Positions 44,216-54,092 are shown, counted from the first letter of the stretch. The stretch: DNA of 64,000 nt from Hyphomicrobiales bacterium (GCA_900467185.1 UBPA01000009.1:62001-126000); one strand, 5' to 3'. Notes: generated by a model not told the origin, from the sequence alone. Numbers and translations are program-made.

Positions 44216-45859
44216 CACCCGCCCGCAAAACGCATCCAGCGCCTCCAGCACGATCTCGCCGTTCTCGAGGCGCACCGTGTCGAAGCCCGGCAGAGGGAGT
44301 GCCTCGGCGATCGTCATGCCCTTGGGCAGTCTCACGCTTTGTGGACCCCGGCGGAGGTTGAAGACGAACAGGAGTTTCGCACCAGCCTTCTCGCGGGTGA
44401 AGATCAGGATGTCCTGATTGGTATCGAGGAAGGTCATCCCGCCGTCGAAGAGTTCGGCATGCGCCTTGCGGAAGGCGAGCGTCGCGCGGTAATGCGCGAG
44501 CACCGAGCCCGGGTCCGCATCCTGCACATCGACGGCGATGGCCTTGTGCACGTCCGGCACGGGCAGCCAGGGCTGCCCCGTAGAGAAGCCACCGCTCTGG
44601 CCCTCATGTTCCCAAGGCATCGGCGTGCGGCATCCGTCGCGGCCCTTGAAGGCCGGCCAGAAGCGGATGCCGTAGGGATCGCGCAGTTCGTGCAGTTCGA
44701 GCTCCGCCTCCGGAAGCGCCAGCTCCTCGCCCTGATACAGGCAGATCGAGCCGCGCACACTGGCAAGCACGGAGATCGCCAGCTTGCCGATCCGCTCCTG
44801 CTCGCTCTCGTTCTGGATGAAACGCGACACGTGCCGCTGGACGTCATGGTTGGAAAAAGCCCAGCAGACCCAGCCGTCTGTCACCGATTCCTGGAACGAC
44901 GAGACGCAGTGCTTGATATGGCTTGCCGTGAAGTCGGGCCCCAGGAGATCGAACGTGTAGCACATGTGCAGCTTGTCGCCGCCGCTGACATAGGCCGCCA
45001 GCGTCTTCAGCGACCGCCCGCCATCGCCGACCTCGCCGACGGCCGTGCGATCGTCATAGTCTTCCAGCAGTGCCCGGAACCGCTTGAGGAAGCCGATATT
45101 CTCCGGCTGCGTCTTGTCGTACAGATGGCTCTGCATGCCGTAAGGGTTGACGTCGGGCGCATCGAGGCCCGGCCCGTCGTCGCCGAGCCCCAGCGGCGGG
45201 TTGTCGCGCAGCTCCTTGTCATGGAAGTAGTAGTTGACCGTATCGAGCCGGAAGCCGTCCACGCCGCGCTCCAGCCAGAAGCGAACGGTGTCGAGCACGG
45301 CCTCCTGGACATCCGGATTGTGGAAGTTCAGGTCGGGCTGCGAGCCGAGGAAGTTGTGCAGATAGTACTGCCGTCGCACGCCGTCCCATTCCCAGGCCGG
45401 ACCGCCGAAGATCGACAGCCAGTTGTTCGGCGCGGTTCCGTCGGGCTTCGCATCCGCCCAGACATACCAATCGGCGCGCGCATTGTTGCGGCTCGCCCGG
45501 CTTTCCTTGAACCAGGGATGCTGGTCGGACGTGTGCGAGATCACCTGATCGATGATGATCTTCAGGCCGAGGCGGTGCGCCTCCGCCAGCATCGTGTCGA
45601 AATCGGCCAGCGTTCCGAACATCGGATCGACATCGCAGTAATCCGAAACGTCGTAGCCCATGTCGGCCATGGGCGAGGTGAAGAAGGGCGAGAGCCAGAT
45701 GGCATCGACGCCGAGATCGGCGATGTGCGGCAGCCGCGCCGTGATGCCCGGCAGGTCCCCGATACCGTCTCCGTTCGTATCCTGGAACGAGCGCGGATAG
45801 ACCTGATAGATCACCGCGCCGCGCCACCAGTCCGGGTTGGTCTTCGAGGACGAGGCCAT
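44207..45859 (-). CDS. Alpha-glucosidase, glycoside hydrolase family 13
   Basis: 550 residues from ATG 45859. GH13 conserved regions: DAIWLSPFF, DQVISHTSDQHPWF (region I), GFRLDTVNYY (region II, catalytic Asp), the Glu in VGEVGDG (region III) and the FSNHDVQR (region IV Asp/His). This matches oligo-1,6-glucosidase/alpha-glucosidase (AglA-like) enzymes that split maltose-, trehalulose- or sucrose-type sugars in the cytosol. The usual aglEFGK transporter is not in the window. AAGGAA lies before the start, inside an ATTCC-GGAAT repeat. Overlaps the toxin gene at the 3' end. Confidence 0.9.
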   Translation of the reverse strand: MASSSKTNPDWWRGAVIYQVYPRSFQDTNGDGIGDLPGITARLPHIADLGVDAIWLSPFFTSPMADMGYDVSDYCDVDPMFGTLADFDTMLAEAHRLGLKIIIDQVISHTSDQHPWFKESRASRNNARADWYVWADAKPDGTAPNNWLSIFGGPAWEWDGVRRQYYLHNFLGSQPDLNFHNPDVQEAVLDTVRFWLERGVDGFRLDTVNYYFHDKELRDNPPLGLGDDGPGLDAPDVNPYGMQSHLYDKTQPENIGFLKRFRALLEDYDDRTAVGEVGDGGRSLKTLAAYVSGGDKLHMCYTFDLLGPDFTASHIKHCVSSFQESVTDGWVCWAFSNHDVQRHVSRFIQNESEQERIGKLAISVLASVRGSICLYQGEELALPEAELELHELRDPYGIRFWPAFKGRDGCRTPMPWEHEGQSGGFSTGQPWLPVPDVHKAIAVDVQDADPGSVLAHYRATLAFRKAHAELFDGGMTFLDTNQDILIFTREKAGAKLLFVFNLRRGPQSVRLPKGMTIAEALPLPGFDTVRLENGEIVLEALDAFCGRVSG

Positions 45860-46052
45860 GGACGATTCCTTCTGGAATGAGGGGGACGGCCGATGTTTTA
45901 ACGTCCGGAACCCCGTGAAGCAATGTCGCAAGACCGCCTTTCGGCTGCGACCGTGCGAACGACCCTCTCATTAAGGCACAGCAAATGGACGCGCCGCCTT
46001 GCCATCCCCGCCTGCAGGCTTTATCCGGCAAAAAGCAAAGAGGAGAACAGCG

Positions 46053-46967
46053 ATGGCACGGCTTCTGGCGATCGGCGAATGCATGGTGGAACTCGGCGAC
46101 GCCGGCAGCGGGCTGCTGCGCAAGGGCTTTGCCGGCGACACGTTGAACGCCGCCTACTATGCCCGGACCTACCTGCCTGCAGAGGTGGACGTCGCCTATT
46201 TGAGCGCCGTCGGCACCGATCTCCTGTCGCAGGAGATTCTCGCCTTCATCGAGGGCAAGGCCATTGTTACCGAGGACATCCGGCAGATCGAAGGCGCCGC
46301 CCCCGGCCTCTACATGATCCACCTCAAGGATGGCGAGCGCAGCTTTTCCTACTGGCGCTCGGCGTCGGCCGCCCGAAAGCTCGCAGACGATGCCGCACAT
46401 CTGCGCCGCGCCATCGACAAGGCCGACACCATCGTCTTCTCCGGCATCACGCTGGCCATCCTGTCGCCCGACGCGCGCGAAACCTTGATCCTGGAACTGC
46501 GCCGCGCGAAGGCTGCGGGCAAGCGCGTCGTCTTCGACCCGAATATCCGCCCCTGTCTGTGGGAAGACGCAGCGACCCTGCGTGCCGTCGTGGAGGCCGG
46601 CGCCCGCGCCTCGACCGTCCTGCTGCCGAGCTTCGATGACGAGCAGGTGCATTTCGGCGATACCGATCCCGAGGCGACGATCGCGCGCTACCGGCAGTGG
46701 GGCGCTGAAACGGTCCTCGTCAAGAATGGTGGCGGGGATGCCCTGCTCTCCGATGGAGGAAACGACATCGCGCGCATATCGCCCCCGAAGGTCGATGTCG
46801 TCGTCGACACGACCAGCGCCGGCGACAGCTTCAACGGTGCGTTTCTGGCGAGAGTTCTGGCAGGCGTGGCCCCAGCCGAAGCCGCCGCCTTCGCCGCCCG
46901 CGTCGCCGCGGCCGTCATCGCGCATCATGGCGCGCTCGTACCCGCCGAGCACCTGCCGCAGGCATGA
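46053..46967 (+). CDS. kdgK: PfkB-family sugar kinase, 2-dehydro-3-deoxygluconokinase type
   Basis: 304 residues from ATG 46053 with AGAGGAG upstream. PfkB features: ARLLAIGECMVELG, GGxxxN-like substrate region GFAGDTLNAAYYA, SAVGTDLLS, YWRSASAARKL (KDG-kinase type), and the C-terminal signature DTTSAGDSFNGAFLA with catalytic Asp (about residue 258). Likely phosphorylates 2-keto-3-deoxygluconate for the Entner-Doudoroff path; substrate is inferred from resemblance to KdgK. Divergent from the alpha-glucosidase gene. Confidence 0.82.
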   Translation: MARLLAIGECMVELGDAGSGLLRKGFAGDTLNAAYYARTYLPAEVDVAYLSAVGTDLLSQEILAFIEGKAIVTEDIRQIEGAAPGLYMIHLKDGERSFSYWRSASAARKLADDAAHLRRAIDKADTIVFSGITLAILSPDARETLILELRRAKAAGKRVVFDPNIRPCLWEDAATLRAVVEAGARASTVLLPSFDDEQVHFGDTDPEATIARYRQWGAETVLVKNGGGDALLSDGGNDIARISPPKVDVVVDTTSAGDSFNGAFLARVLAGVAPAEAAAFAARVAAAVIAHHGALVPAEHLPQA

Positions 46968-46982
46968 TCCCGCTCGCACGAC

Positions 46983-47015
46983 GCCCGTTCGCGTAAAGAA
47001 TGACGCGAGCGGGCA
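46983..47015 (+). terminator. Hairpin after the sugar kinase gene
   Basis: GCCCGTTCGCGT and ACGCGAGCGGGC form a 12-bp stem with a single G-T wobble around an 8-base loop, about 16 bases after the stop. No clear T-run. Confidence 0.4.
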
Positions 47016-47134
47016 CGTCTAAATATCGGGATCGACTCGCAAACATCGCCGCGTCCCGATGCAGATCGGGCCGGGTGCTTTGTCAGGGATACGGTAAAAC
47101 CGCTTACCCCCGAAAAGACGAGCGCAAGCGAACG

Positions 47135-48553
47135 CTAGCGGCGCTTCTTGCCTTCGAACGGATTTTCCGACGCCCTCAGATGAATGCGGATCGGTACGCC
47201 CGGCAGCTGGAAGTCGGTCCGCAGGCCGTTGGTCAGGTAGCGGATATAGCTTTCCGGCACGGAGTCCGGCCGCGTGCAGGAGATCATGAAGCCCGGCGGG
47301 CGGGCCTTGACCTGCGTCATGTATTTCAGCTTCAGGCGACGGCCGGAGACGGCCGGTGGCGGATGCTGCGTCTGCTGCGCATCGAGCCACTTGTTCAGCC
47401 GCGCCGTGGAAATGCGGCGGTTCCAGACCTTGTCCGTGTCGATGATCGACTGCATCAGCTTGTCGAGCCCGTAGCCGGTCTGCCCGGACATCGGCACCGC
47501 GCGAATGCCGCGCGCCTGCGGCAACAGCCGCTCGGTCTTCTCGCGAAGATCGGCCAGCAACGCCTGCGGATCCTCGACGAGGTCCCATTTGTTGAAGGCG
47601 AGAACGGCGGCGCGACCCTCGCGGATCACGAGATCGACCAGCTGCAGGTCCTGCTTTTCAAACGGGATGGTGGCGTCGAAGACGATGACGACGGATTCAG
47701 CGAAGCGGATCGAGCGCAGGCTGTCGGCGACCGAGAGCTTTTCCAGCTTCTCCTGAACGCGCGCCTTCTTGCGCATGCCGGCCGTGTCGAACATCTTGAT
47801 CGTGCGGCCGCGCCAGTCCCATTCCACCGAGATGGAATCGCGCGTGATGCCGGCTTCCGGACCGGTCAGCAGGCGATCCTCGCCCAGAAAGCGGTTGATC
47901 AGCGTCGATTTGCCCGCATTCGGCCGGCCGATGATGGCGACGCGCAGCGGCTTGGTCTCGTCATAAGCCGGCTCTTCGTCATCGTCGCCCTCCTCCGCCG
48001 TCTTGCGCAGGTCGATGTTCGTTTCGGCTTCGTCCACGACGGGCGGAAAGGCGCGCTCTTCGCCGATCGCCTCGACGATGGCATCGCGCAGGTCGATCAT
48101 GCCCTGCCCGTGCTCGGCCGAAATCGGGCAGGGATCGCCGAGGCCGAGCGTGAAGGCATCGTAGAAGCCGCCGTCAGAGCCCTTGGCTTCCGACTTGTTG
48201 GCGACCAGCACGACGGGCTTGCCGCGCCGGCGCAGTAGGCCGGCCAGCGTCTGGTCGGCCGGCGTCAGGCCTGCCTTGGCATCGACCACGAACAGCGTCA
48301 GATCCGCCTCGTCGATCGCGGCCTCCGTCTGCGCCCACATGCGACCCTGCAGGGTCTCGGGGCCCGACTGCTCGAGGCCGGCGGTATCGATGATGGTGAA
48401 GCGGAGATCGACGAGCTTTGCGTCGCCCGGCCGCCGGTCGCGCGTCACGCCGGGCGTGTCATCGACCAGCGCCAGCTTCTTGCCGACAAGCCGGTTGAAG
48501 AGCGTGGACTTGCCGACATTGGGGCGGCCGACGATGGCGACGGTGAAGTTCAT
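47135..48553 (-). CDS. der: Ribosome-assembly GTPase Der (EngA)
   Basis: 472 residues, with the two tandem GTPase domains that define Der. Domain 1: GRPNVGKST (residues 8-16), [12 protein letters not shown]. Domain 2 (from about 195): [30 protein letters not shown]-like C-terminal domain follows (about 370-472). Needed for 50S ribosomal subunit assembly. A TPR protein gene lies 137 bases upstream on the same strand, a neighbourhood also seen as yfgM-bamB-der in enterobacteria, but bamB is missing here. Confidence 0.95.
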   Translation of the reverse strand: MNFTVAIVGRPNVGKSTLFNRLVGKKLALVDDTPGVTRDRRPGDAKLVDLRFTIIDTAGLEQSGPETLQGRMWAQTEAAIDEADLTLFVVDAKAGLTPADQTLAGLLRRRGKPVVLVANKSEAKGSDGGFYDAFTLGLGDPCPISAEHGQGMIDLRDAIVEAIGEERAFPPVVDEAETNIDLRKTAEEGDDDEEPAYDETKPLRVAIIGRPNAGKSTLINRFLGEDRLLTGPEAGITRDSISVEWDWRGRTIKMFDTAGMRKKARVQEKLEKLSVADSLRSIRFAESVVIVFDATIPFEKQDLQLVDLVIREGRAAVLAFNKWDLVEDPQALLADLREKTERLLPQARGIRAVPMSGQTGYGLDKLMQSIIDTDKVWNRRISTARLNKWLDAQQTQHPPPAVSGRRLKLKYMTQVKARPPGFMISCTRPDSVPESYIRYLTNGLRTDFQLPGVPIRIHLRASENPFEGKKRR

Positions 48554-48690
48554 CTCAAAAATCCTGTCGCGGCGTTCACGCCGCTGTACCGGCCGCAGCG
48601 CCGCCCGTCGTCATGACGGGCAAGGGGCGTTGCGACCTCTCGGTTCATCCCGCAAGCCGCCCCATAAGGAGCAGCGTCACGGGGTTCGTT

Positions 48691-49353
48691 TCACTGCGTG
48701 GACGCCATGACGTCCAGAAGCATGCGCGCCCGGTTGGCAAGGCCACGGGGCGCCTGGGTGTCGTCGACGATCTGCTGGAACCACTCTTTCGCCTTGGCCT
48801 TGTCGCCGGCCTTGTAGGCGGCGAGACCCAGCGCTTCGCGGGCGGAGCTGCGCAGGCCGTTGCCATCCACCGCCAGCGGCTCGGCTTCCGCCGCCACCTG
48901 CGCGTAACTGCCGGTATCGACCAGCAGATAGGCGGCACGGATGCGGGCTGCATCCCGCATCGGCTGCACGATCGCCTCGTTCTTCGAAATCTCGGTGAAG
49001 GCCGTGACGGCCGCAGCCGTATCGCCCTTCTGGGCCTTCAGCGTTGCGGCACGCATCTGCGCCAGAACCGGATAGGCGCCGTAACCGTCGGCCTCCAGCT
49101 TGTCGAAGGCGGCGAGCGCCTCGTCGGTCTTGTTGTCCTTGGCGAGCGTCAGGGCCGCCAGAAATTCATCGCCCGAGGCCGAGGCCGAGGTCTCGTGCCA
49201 ATAGTCGTAGGCGACCTTGCCGATCGTACCGATGACGATGAGAATCGCGAGCATGGCAAGAATGCCGCCGAAGCGGAGCCAGACCGCCTTGACCTGCTCG
49301 GAGCGAAGCTCGTCATTGACCTCGCGGATGAAACTGTCGTTCTGATGCGCCAT
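48691..49353 (-). CDS. Membrane-anchored TPR protein (YfgM-like)
   Basis: 220 residues. One membrane segment near the N-terminus (about 27-50, LRFGGILAMLAILIVIGTIGKVAYDYW), then helical repeats, with ALTLAKDNKTDEALAAFDKL and later helices fitting TPR_21. Periplasm-facing YfgM-type proteins are ancillary to the SecYEG translocon and envelope stress control. Its location upstream of der supports this family assignment. No signal-peptide cleavage site, so membrane-anchored. Confidence 0.8.
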   Translation of the reverse strand: MAHQNDSFIREVNDELRSEQVKAVWLRFGGILAMLAILIVIGTIGKVAYDYWHETSASASGDEFLAALTLAKDNKTDEALAAFDKLEADGYGAYPVLAQMRAATLKAQKGDTAAAVTAFTEISKNEAIVQPMRDAARIRAAYLLVDTGSYAQVAAEAEPLAVDGNGLRSSAREALGLAAYKAGDKAKAKEWFQQIVDDTQAPRGLANRARMLLDVMASTQ

Positions 49354-49492
49354 TCGGGTTCCGGCGGACCGGCCTTCTCTGCCATTTCTGTCAAAGCCGC
49401 GCTTCTAGCCTATTTCGCGCATATTGTAAGGGGGCACGGCGAAATCGCGTGCCTGTGAGCATGCCGGACGCCCGCATTGCCGGGAAAACCGC

Positions 49493-50080
49493 TCACGACA
49501 GCGCGATCGGCGACACGCCGATCAGCACCTCATGCAGCTTCAGCACGAAGAGGCCGTAGGCCAGAAGGCCGAGCGCGATCGCCATCACGTCGAAGCGCGG
49601 CGAGCGAAAGACCGGCAACACGTCCTCGCCCGCCCTTGCGCGCCGCTTCAGCGAAATCCTTGCGACGACGCCCCAGGCAAGGACTGCACCGAACAGCAGC
49701 ACGGAGGCCGTGTCGCCATTGGCCAGCAGATGCGCCAGCGCCCAGATCTTGATGGCAAGCACCTGCGGGTGCCGCGTCTTCACCGCGATCCGCCCGGCCG
49801 GGAGAAACCCGGCGGCAAGACAGATGAAGGCGGGCAGCATGAGCAGCAGCGCCACATGCTTGAGGAACACCGGCGGCGCATAGAGCAGGCCGGTGGATGC
49901 CCGGGCCTGCCCGAAGCCCACCACGACGAGACAGAGGCCGGCAAAGCTGATGAGTCCGTAAAGCGCCAGGAAGGTCGGCTTGCCCAACCGCGCGATCAGC
50001 ATGGCGCGCAGGCCGGGCACCACGATCCGCAGCAGATGCACGCCGAAGAGAACGACGATACCGAGAACCAGAAGTCCCAT
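49493..50080 (-). CDS. NnrU-family membrane protein
   Basis: 195 residues with about five to six membrane segments (MGLLVLGIVVLFGVHLLRIV, ALYGLISFAGLCLVVVGF, HVALLLMLPAFICLAAGF, WALAHLLANGDTASVLLF and a C-terminal one). The TRHPQVLAIKIWALAHLLANGD segment (about 100-121) is the conserved NnrU core. Family members are linked to nitrite/nitric-oxide reduction in some rhizobia and to isoprenoid enzymes elsewhere, but no denitrification gene is in the window. Function uncertain. Confidence 0.85.
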   Translation of the reverse strand: MGLLVLGIVVLFGVHLLRIVVPGLRAMLIARLGKPTFLALYGLISFAGLCLVVVGFGQARASTGLLYAPPVFLKHVALLLMLPAFICLAAGFLPAGRIAVKTRHPQVLAIKIWALAHLLANGDTASVLLFGAVLAWGVVARISLKRRARAGEDVLPVFRSPRFDVMAIALGLLAYGLFVLKLHEVLIGVSPIALS

Positions 50081-50422
50081 GGCTGCACCCCATCACCCTG
50101 TTACGCGTCGCCGGGCGTCTCCGCCCGCCAGAAGGCCGAACCCGAAAGGGTTAACGAAGATTTATGAAGCAAATCCGGGCATCTGCAACGCCTTTCTGAT
50201 ATGCGGCACGCATCGGGCCCGGAATGCCGCTTTCGACCGGTTTTTCCGCAGTCTATGGCCTTTGGCTGCCATGGCTTCAAAGGATCGCCGCAATCCTGTC
50301 GCATGGGCGGGCGCGGCCATCCATCGCTCCCGGTCGCGCCGCGTTCCACATTTCTCTGCTGCAGGCCGGCATCGCGCCAGATCGTCAAGGTCCGCAGCAG
50401 GCGCATCACGTCAGGTTTTCGC
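50081..50422. other. Intergenic region between the NnrU and deacetylase genes
   Basis: 342 bases between divergent genes. I see no supported gene or clear site in it; promoters for both genes must lie here. The deacetylase frame is open through it, but lacks a signal peptide before ATG 50423. Confidence 0.5.
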
Positions 50423-51475
50423 ATGCACAGATCCTCCGCACCCATGGCCGCCCTTCTCCTCCTGCCGTCGTTGACCCTGGCGCCGTCGATGGTGCGTGCG
50501 GACCCGCCGCGGTCGCCCGCGCTGACCGCTTCGCCGGAACCCGCCACGAAGGCGGCGCCAAAGTTCCAGCAACTCGTCATCATCTCCTTCGACGGCGCCC
50601 ACGACAATCGCCTCTGGGAGCGGAGCCTTGCCATGGCGCCGAAGGTCGGCGCGCATTTCACCTATTTCCTCTCCTGCACCTTCCTGATGACGCGCGCCGA
50701 GGGTGGCCGCGCCTATCGCCCAAGCGGCCACAAGGTCGGCGCGTCGAATGTCGGCTACGCCCAGAGCCGCGACGAGATCGCGACGCGCGTGCGCCACATC
50801 TGGCAGGCCCATCAGGATGGCCACGACATCGGCAGCCATGGCTGCGGCCATTTCGACGGGAAAGACTGGAGCGAAAAAGACTGGAGCGCCGAGTTCACCG
50901 CCTTCGATGCCGCGCTCGACAATGCCTGGAAAGCCGGCGGCATCGGCGCTGAGGAGCCGGACGGCTGGCGCGGCATGATCGACGGCATCAAGGGGTTTCG
51001 CGCGCCCTACCTGTCGACCAGCGCCGGCCTCGTGCCGGCCGAGCGGAAGGCGGGCCTCTCCTACGACGCCAGCCTCGTGACCAAGGGCCCGGCCTGGCCG
51101 ACGCCGGAAGACGGCATCCAGCGCTTCGGCCTGCCGCTGATCCCCGAAGGCCCGACCGGCCGGCGCGTCATCGGCATGGATTACAATCTTTTCGTCCGCC
51201 ACTCGATGGGCGTGGAAAACCGCAAGGACAGCGCCACGTTCGAAGCGCGCACGCTCAAGGCCTATCGCGACGCCTTCGCCACCCAGTACGACGGCAGCCG
51301 CATCCCCCTGCAGCTGGGTTTTCACTTCGTGGAAATGAACGGCGGCGCCTACTGGCGCGCGCTCGAAACCTTCCTCGCCGAAACCTGCAGCAAGCCGGAC
51401 GTCGCCTGCGTCAGCTATGCGCAGGCCCTGCCCCTGATCGAGGCACGAAAAAAGGCGGATCCCTCCGCCTTTTGA
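50423..51475 (+). CDS. Secreted polysaccharide deacetylase family protein
   Basis: 350 residues from ATG 50423. Signal peptide 1-25 (ending VRAD), then a NodB-like fold: VIISFDGAHDN (first metal Asp, about residue 54), HDIGSHGCGHFD (His-x3-His, about 136), and FRAPYLS near 195. Two of the three metal ligands are in the usual arrangement, with SFDGAHD in place of TFDDG. Likely periplasmic; substrate unknown (peptidoglycan or polysaccharide). An intrinsic terminator is built into the last codons. Confidence 0.82.
   Translation: MHRSSAPMAALLLLPSLTLAPSMVRADPPRSPALTASPEPATKAAPKFQQLVIISFDGAHDNRLWERSLAMAPKVGAHFTYFLSCTFLMTRAEGGRAYRPSGHKVGASNVGYAQSRDEIATRVRHIWQAHQDGHDIGSHGCGHFDGKDWSEKDWSAEFTAFDAALDNAWKAGGIGAEEPDGWRGMIDGIKGFRAPYLSTSAGLVPAERKAGLSYDASLVTKGPAWPTPEDGIQRFGLPLIPEGPTGRRVIGMDYNLFVRHSMGVENRKDSATFEARTLKAYRDAFATQYDGSRIPLQLGFHFVEMNGGAYWRALETFLAETCSKPDVACVSYAQALPLIEARKKADPSAF
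51450..51473. terminator. Bidirectional terminator inside the deacetylase coding sequence
   Basis: AAAAGGCGGA, loop TCCC, TCCGCCTTTT: a perfect 10-bp inverted repeat with A-run and T-run on either side. It ends exactly at the T of the deacetylase stop codon, and serves bacA on the other strand (24 bases after its stop). Confidence 0.88.
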
Positions 51476-51496
51476 TGGTCTTACACCAGACCTTGG

Positions 51497-52810
51497 TCAG
51501 GGCTGAGCTGGATTAATCTCTTCTTCGTTCTGTCCCCGGAGGTAACGCTGGTCGATGTCCGGCAGCGGCAGATCATCGATCGCAGCTTCGAATGCCTTCA
51601 AGCGCTTGTGGATCGACAAGAGCTCGATGATCGTCGTCCAGGAATTGACGAGGTACTGGAACGAGTTCGACACTTGACCGAAGGCGGTCAAAATCTGCTG
51701 ATAGATGCCGTATGTCAGCTTACCCGCAACAATAGTCGGAATGAGCATGAACGTAACGAACTGCGCGTCGGCTTGCAGATAGAAATAACGAGCTACATTG
51801 AAATAGACATAATGAAAATACATGCGGAAATAATTCCGTCGTACGTTGGCAAACAGCTCCTTCACTTCGAGAGGCTGAGCACGCTCGGCATGATCCTCCC
51901 CATATACAAGCTCTTTTCGATAGGCGGCCTCAACTCGCTGATTGCGGAAATGCAGGCCGGGAAGCTTGATACCAACGACCGCCAGAAGCAAAGTGCCGAA
52001 AGCTGACCAGAAAATCGCAAGCCAGAACAGCGGATGGGCAATCTGTCCGATGATCGGCAGGTCGGTCACGTAACGGGACAATGCGAACAGAATGGGCAAG
52101 AAAGCGATCAGCGTCATGACGGAGTTGATAAGGCTGACACCCAACCCTTCGAGGATGTTGGCAAATCGCATCGTGTCTTCCTGCACACGCTGCGACGCAC
52201 CTTCGATGTGACGAACGCGGTCCCACTGGGCCATGTAGAAATCGTTCATCGCGTTTCGCCAGCGGAAAACATAGTGGCTGACGAAGAAGTCCGTGGCGAT
52301 GGAAACGAACATGCTGAGGAAGGCAATACCCCAGAAGATGAACAGCAGACTGTAGAAATCCCACGGCACGATGCCGGGTTTTCCAGTCAACGCGTTCTGC
52401 AGCAAGTCTCCGAACGGCCTGCGCCACGCATTGATCGCAACGTAGACCTGCACGCCAAAATACGTGGAGAACAAGATAAGTGCAGAGCCCCAGATCGACC
52501 AGTTGATCCACGGGTGGTCCCGCGCGAGGTAGTTCCACACACCGCCAAAAAGGACCGTACAAACGAAGAAGTACGCGTAGAAAAATCGACTGTCCGGCGT
52601 AAGGAAGAAACCGAGTCCGATGGGAACCTGATCCTCCGGCAGCGGGGCATAGCCGATCGACGCGCTCCAATCAGCAACGAAACCGTACCAGACAAGAATG
52701 CAAACGAGGCTCCACACCAACATGGACGTGAAGAACAATTTCGGCTTGGGAAAGAACGAATGAAACAAGGCGGGAACCTTCTGGCTGGCGGGCGAACCGC
52801 CCGCGTTCAT
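51497..52810 (-). CDS. bacA: Peptide transporter BacA/SbmA
   Basis: 437 residues with eight predicted membrane segments and the SbmA_BacA block: FFVSHYVFRWRNAMNDFY, IEGASQRVQEDTMRF, IAFLPILF, and the conserved FRNQRVEAAYRKELVYGED (about 290-308), and the ending SFQYLVNSWTTIIELLS. These match Sinorhizobium BacA closely. BacA imports host NCR antimicrobial peptides and modifies lipid A with very-long-chain fatty acids in chronic symbiosis. N-terminus is longer than S. meliloti BacA by about 15 residues. Codon use is AT-richer than neighbours. Last gene of a map-MFS-bacA run. Confidence 0.93.
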   Translation of the reverse strand: MNAGGSPASQKVPALFHSFFPKPKLFFTSMLVWSLVCILVWYGFVADWSASIGYAPLPEDQVPIGLGFFLTPDSRFFYAYFFVCTVLFGGVWNYLARDHPWINWSIWGSALILFSTYFGVQVYVAINAWRRPFGDLLQNALTGKPGIVPWDFYSLLFIFWGIAFLSMFVSIATDFFVSHYVFRWRNAMNDFYMAQWDRVRHIEGASQRVQEDTMRFANILEGLGVSLINSVMTLIAFLPILFALSRYVTDLPIIGQIAHPLFWLAIFWSAFGTLLLAVVGIKLPGLHFRNQRVEAAYRKELVYGEDHAERAQPLEVKELFANVRRNYFRMYFHYVYFNVARYFYLQADAQFVTFMLIPTIVAGKLTYGIYQQILTAFGQVSNSFQYLVNSWTTIIELLSIHKRLKAFEAAIDDLPLPDIDQRYLRGQNEEEINPAQP

Positions 52811-52892
52811 GGCGGCGAACCTAGGCCAATTGGAGGGGCTTCACAATCACGCCCTTGAAAGGTTACGTCTTTTTAATCCTGGGGCGGCCGTC

Positions 52893-54092
52893 TCAAAGCC
52901 CCGATGCCATGCGGATACCCCGGCGCTCTGCAAAGATGATGACCGCGCAGAGGATGAGGACGCCGCTGGCGATCAGCGTCGGCAGCGTGAAGCTGCCGGT
53001 GCTGCCCGCCAGCCAGCCGGCGACGAGCGGACCGACGATCTGTCCGATGCCGAAGGCGGCGGTCATGACCGCGAGCGCGCGCCGCTGGCTGGCGGGCGCC
53101 AGGGCCCGGCCGATCTGCAGGCCGAAGGCCGTGATCATGATGAAGGTGGCGCCGAGCAGCAGGCCGCCGGCAAGGGGGGCTGCTGGAAACGGCAGAACCA
53201 CGGTGAGGATGAGCCCGAGCGCCTCGACCACGAGACCGATGAGATAGATGCCGACGATGCCGAAGCGCGGCACCGCCTTCCGCCAGACCGCGACGGAGGC
53301 CGCGGCGCTGAGGCCCGTAACGAGCCAGCACAGAAACTCGATCGTGTGATCCACCGCGCCCGCGCGCGCCATGGCGACGAGGAAGGTCGCCGTGATCACG
53401 TAGCCGAAACCGAACAGGCCATAAGTCAGCGTCAGCGCCGCGAAGGGCCGTGTCCAGACGAGCGGCGGCTCGGCCGTCGGCGTGGCTGTCGTGCTCGTCG
53501 GCCCGTCCGGCAGCAACAGCGCCACGCAGGCGGTGCCGAGCAGTGCGAGAAACGCGCCGGCAAACCAAGCCTCCCGCCAGTTCGCCAGGGCTTCGCCTTG
53601 GCCCGATGGCAGAAGCCAGACCATCAGCGACGACGCGGCGATGCCGAGGCCGACGCCTGCGAAATGCAGGGATTGCACATGGGTATTGCCGGCCGCCGCT
53701 CCCCGCGTCAGCACGATCTGCGAAATCATGATCATGGTGAAGGCGCTGGCCATGCCGGCGAGAAAGCGGATCAGCGCGAAGATCGGCACCGAGGTCGTCA
53801 GCCCCATGGCGCAGAGCAGCACGGTGGTCGCGACCAGCATGCCGAGCCCGATCACTCGCTCGCGCCCTTGCGCGAAGGACAGGCCGGCAAGCACGGCACC
53901 GAGCAGGTATCCCACGAAGTTGGCCGCCGCGATCACCCCGGCCTGCCCCGGCGTCAGCGGAATATCCAGCATCATGCCGGGCAGGATGGGCGTGTAGGAG
54001 AACCGGCCGAAGCCCATGGCGACCGCCATCGCGATCGCGCCGGCCATGGCCGTCGCCAGAAGCTTGAGACCGGATGTGCGCGTGTTGGGCAT
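52893..54092 (-). CDS. MFS transporter (YbfB/YjiJ family)
   Basis: 399 residues with about 12 membrane segments. Conserved stretches: GFGRFSYTPILPGM (about 27-40), NFVGYLLGAVLAG, a variant of the MFS loop 2-3 motif (FAQGRERVIG), and the RALAPASQRRALAVMTAAFG segment. YbfB/YjiJ proteins are uncharacterised drug-like exporters. The start is at ATG 54092, which overlaps the map stop (TGATG), so the two are coupled. Its gene is upstream of bacA on the same strand. Confidence 0.85.
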   Translation of the reverse strand: MPNTRTSGLKLLATAMAGAIAMAVAMGFGRFSYTPILPGMMLDIPLTPGQAGVIAAANFVGYLLGAVLAGLSFAQGRERVIGLGMLVATTVLLCAMGLTTSVPIFALIRFLAGMASAFTMIMISQIVLTRGAAAGNTHVQSLHFAGVGLGIAASSLMVWLLPSGQGEALANWREAWFAGAFLALLGTACVALLLPDGPTSTTATPTAEPPLVWTRPFAALTLTYGLFGFGYVITATFLVAMARAGAVDHTIEFLCWLVTGLSAAASVAVWRKAVPRFGIVGIYLIGLVVEALGLILTVVLPFPAAPLAGGLLLGATFIMITAFGLQIGRALAPASQRRALAVMTAAFGIGQIVGPLVAGWLAGSTGSFTLPTLIASGVLILCAVIIFAERRGIRMASGL

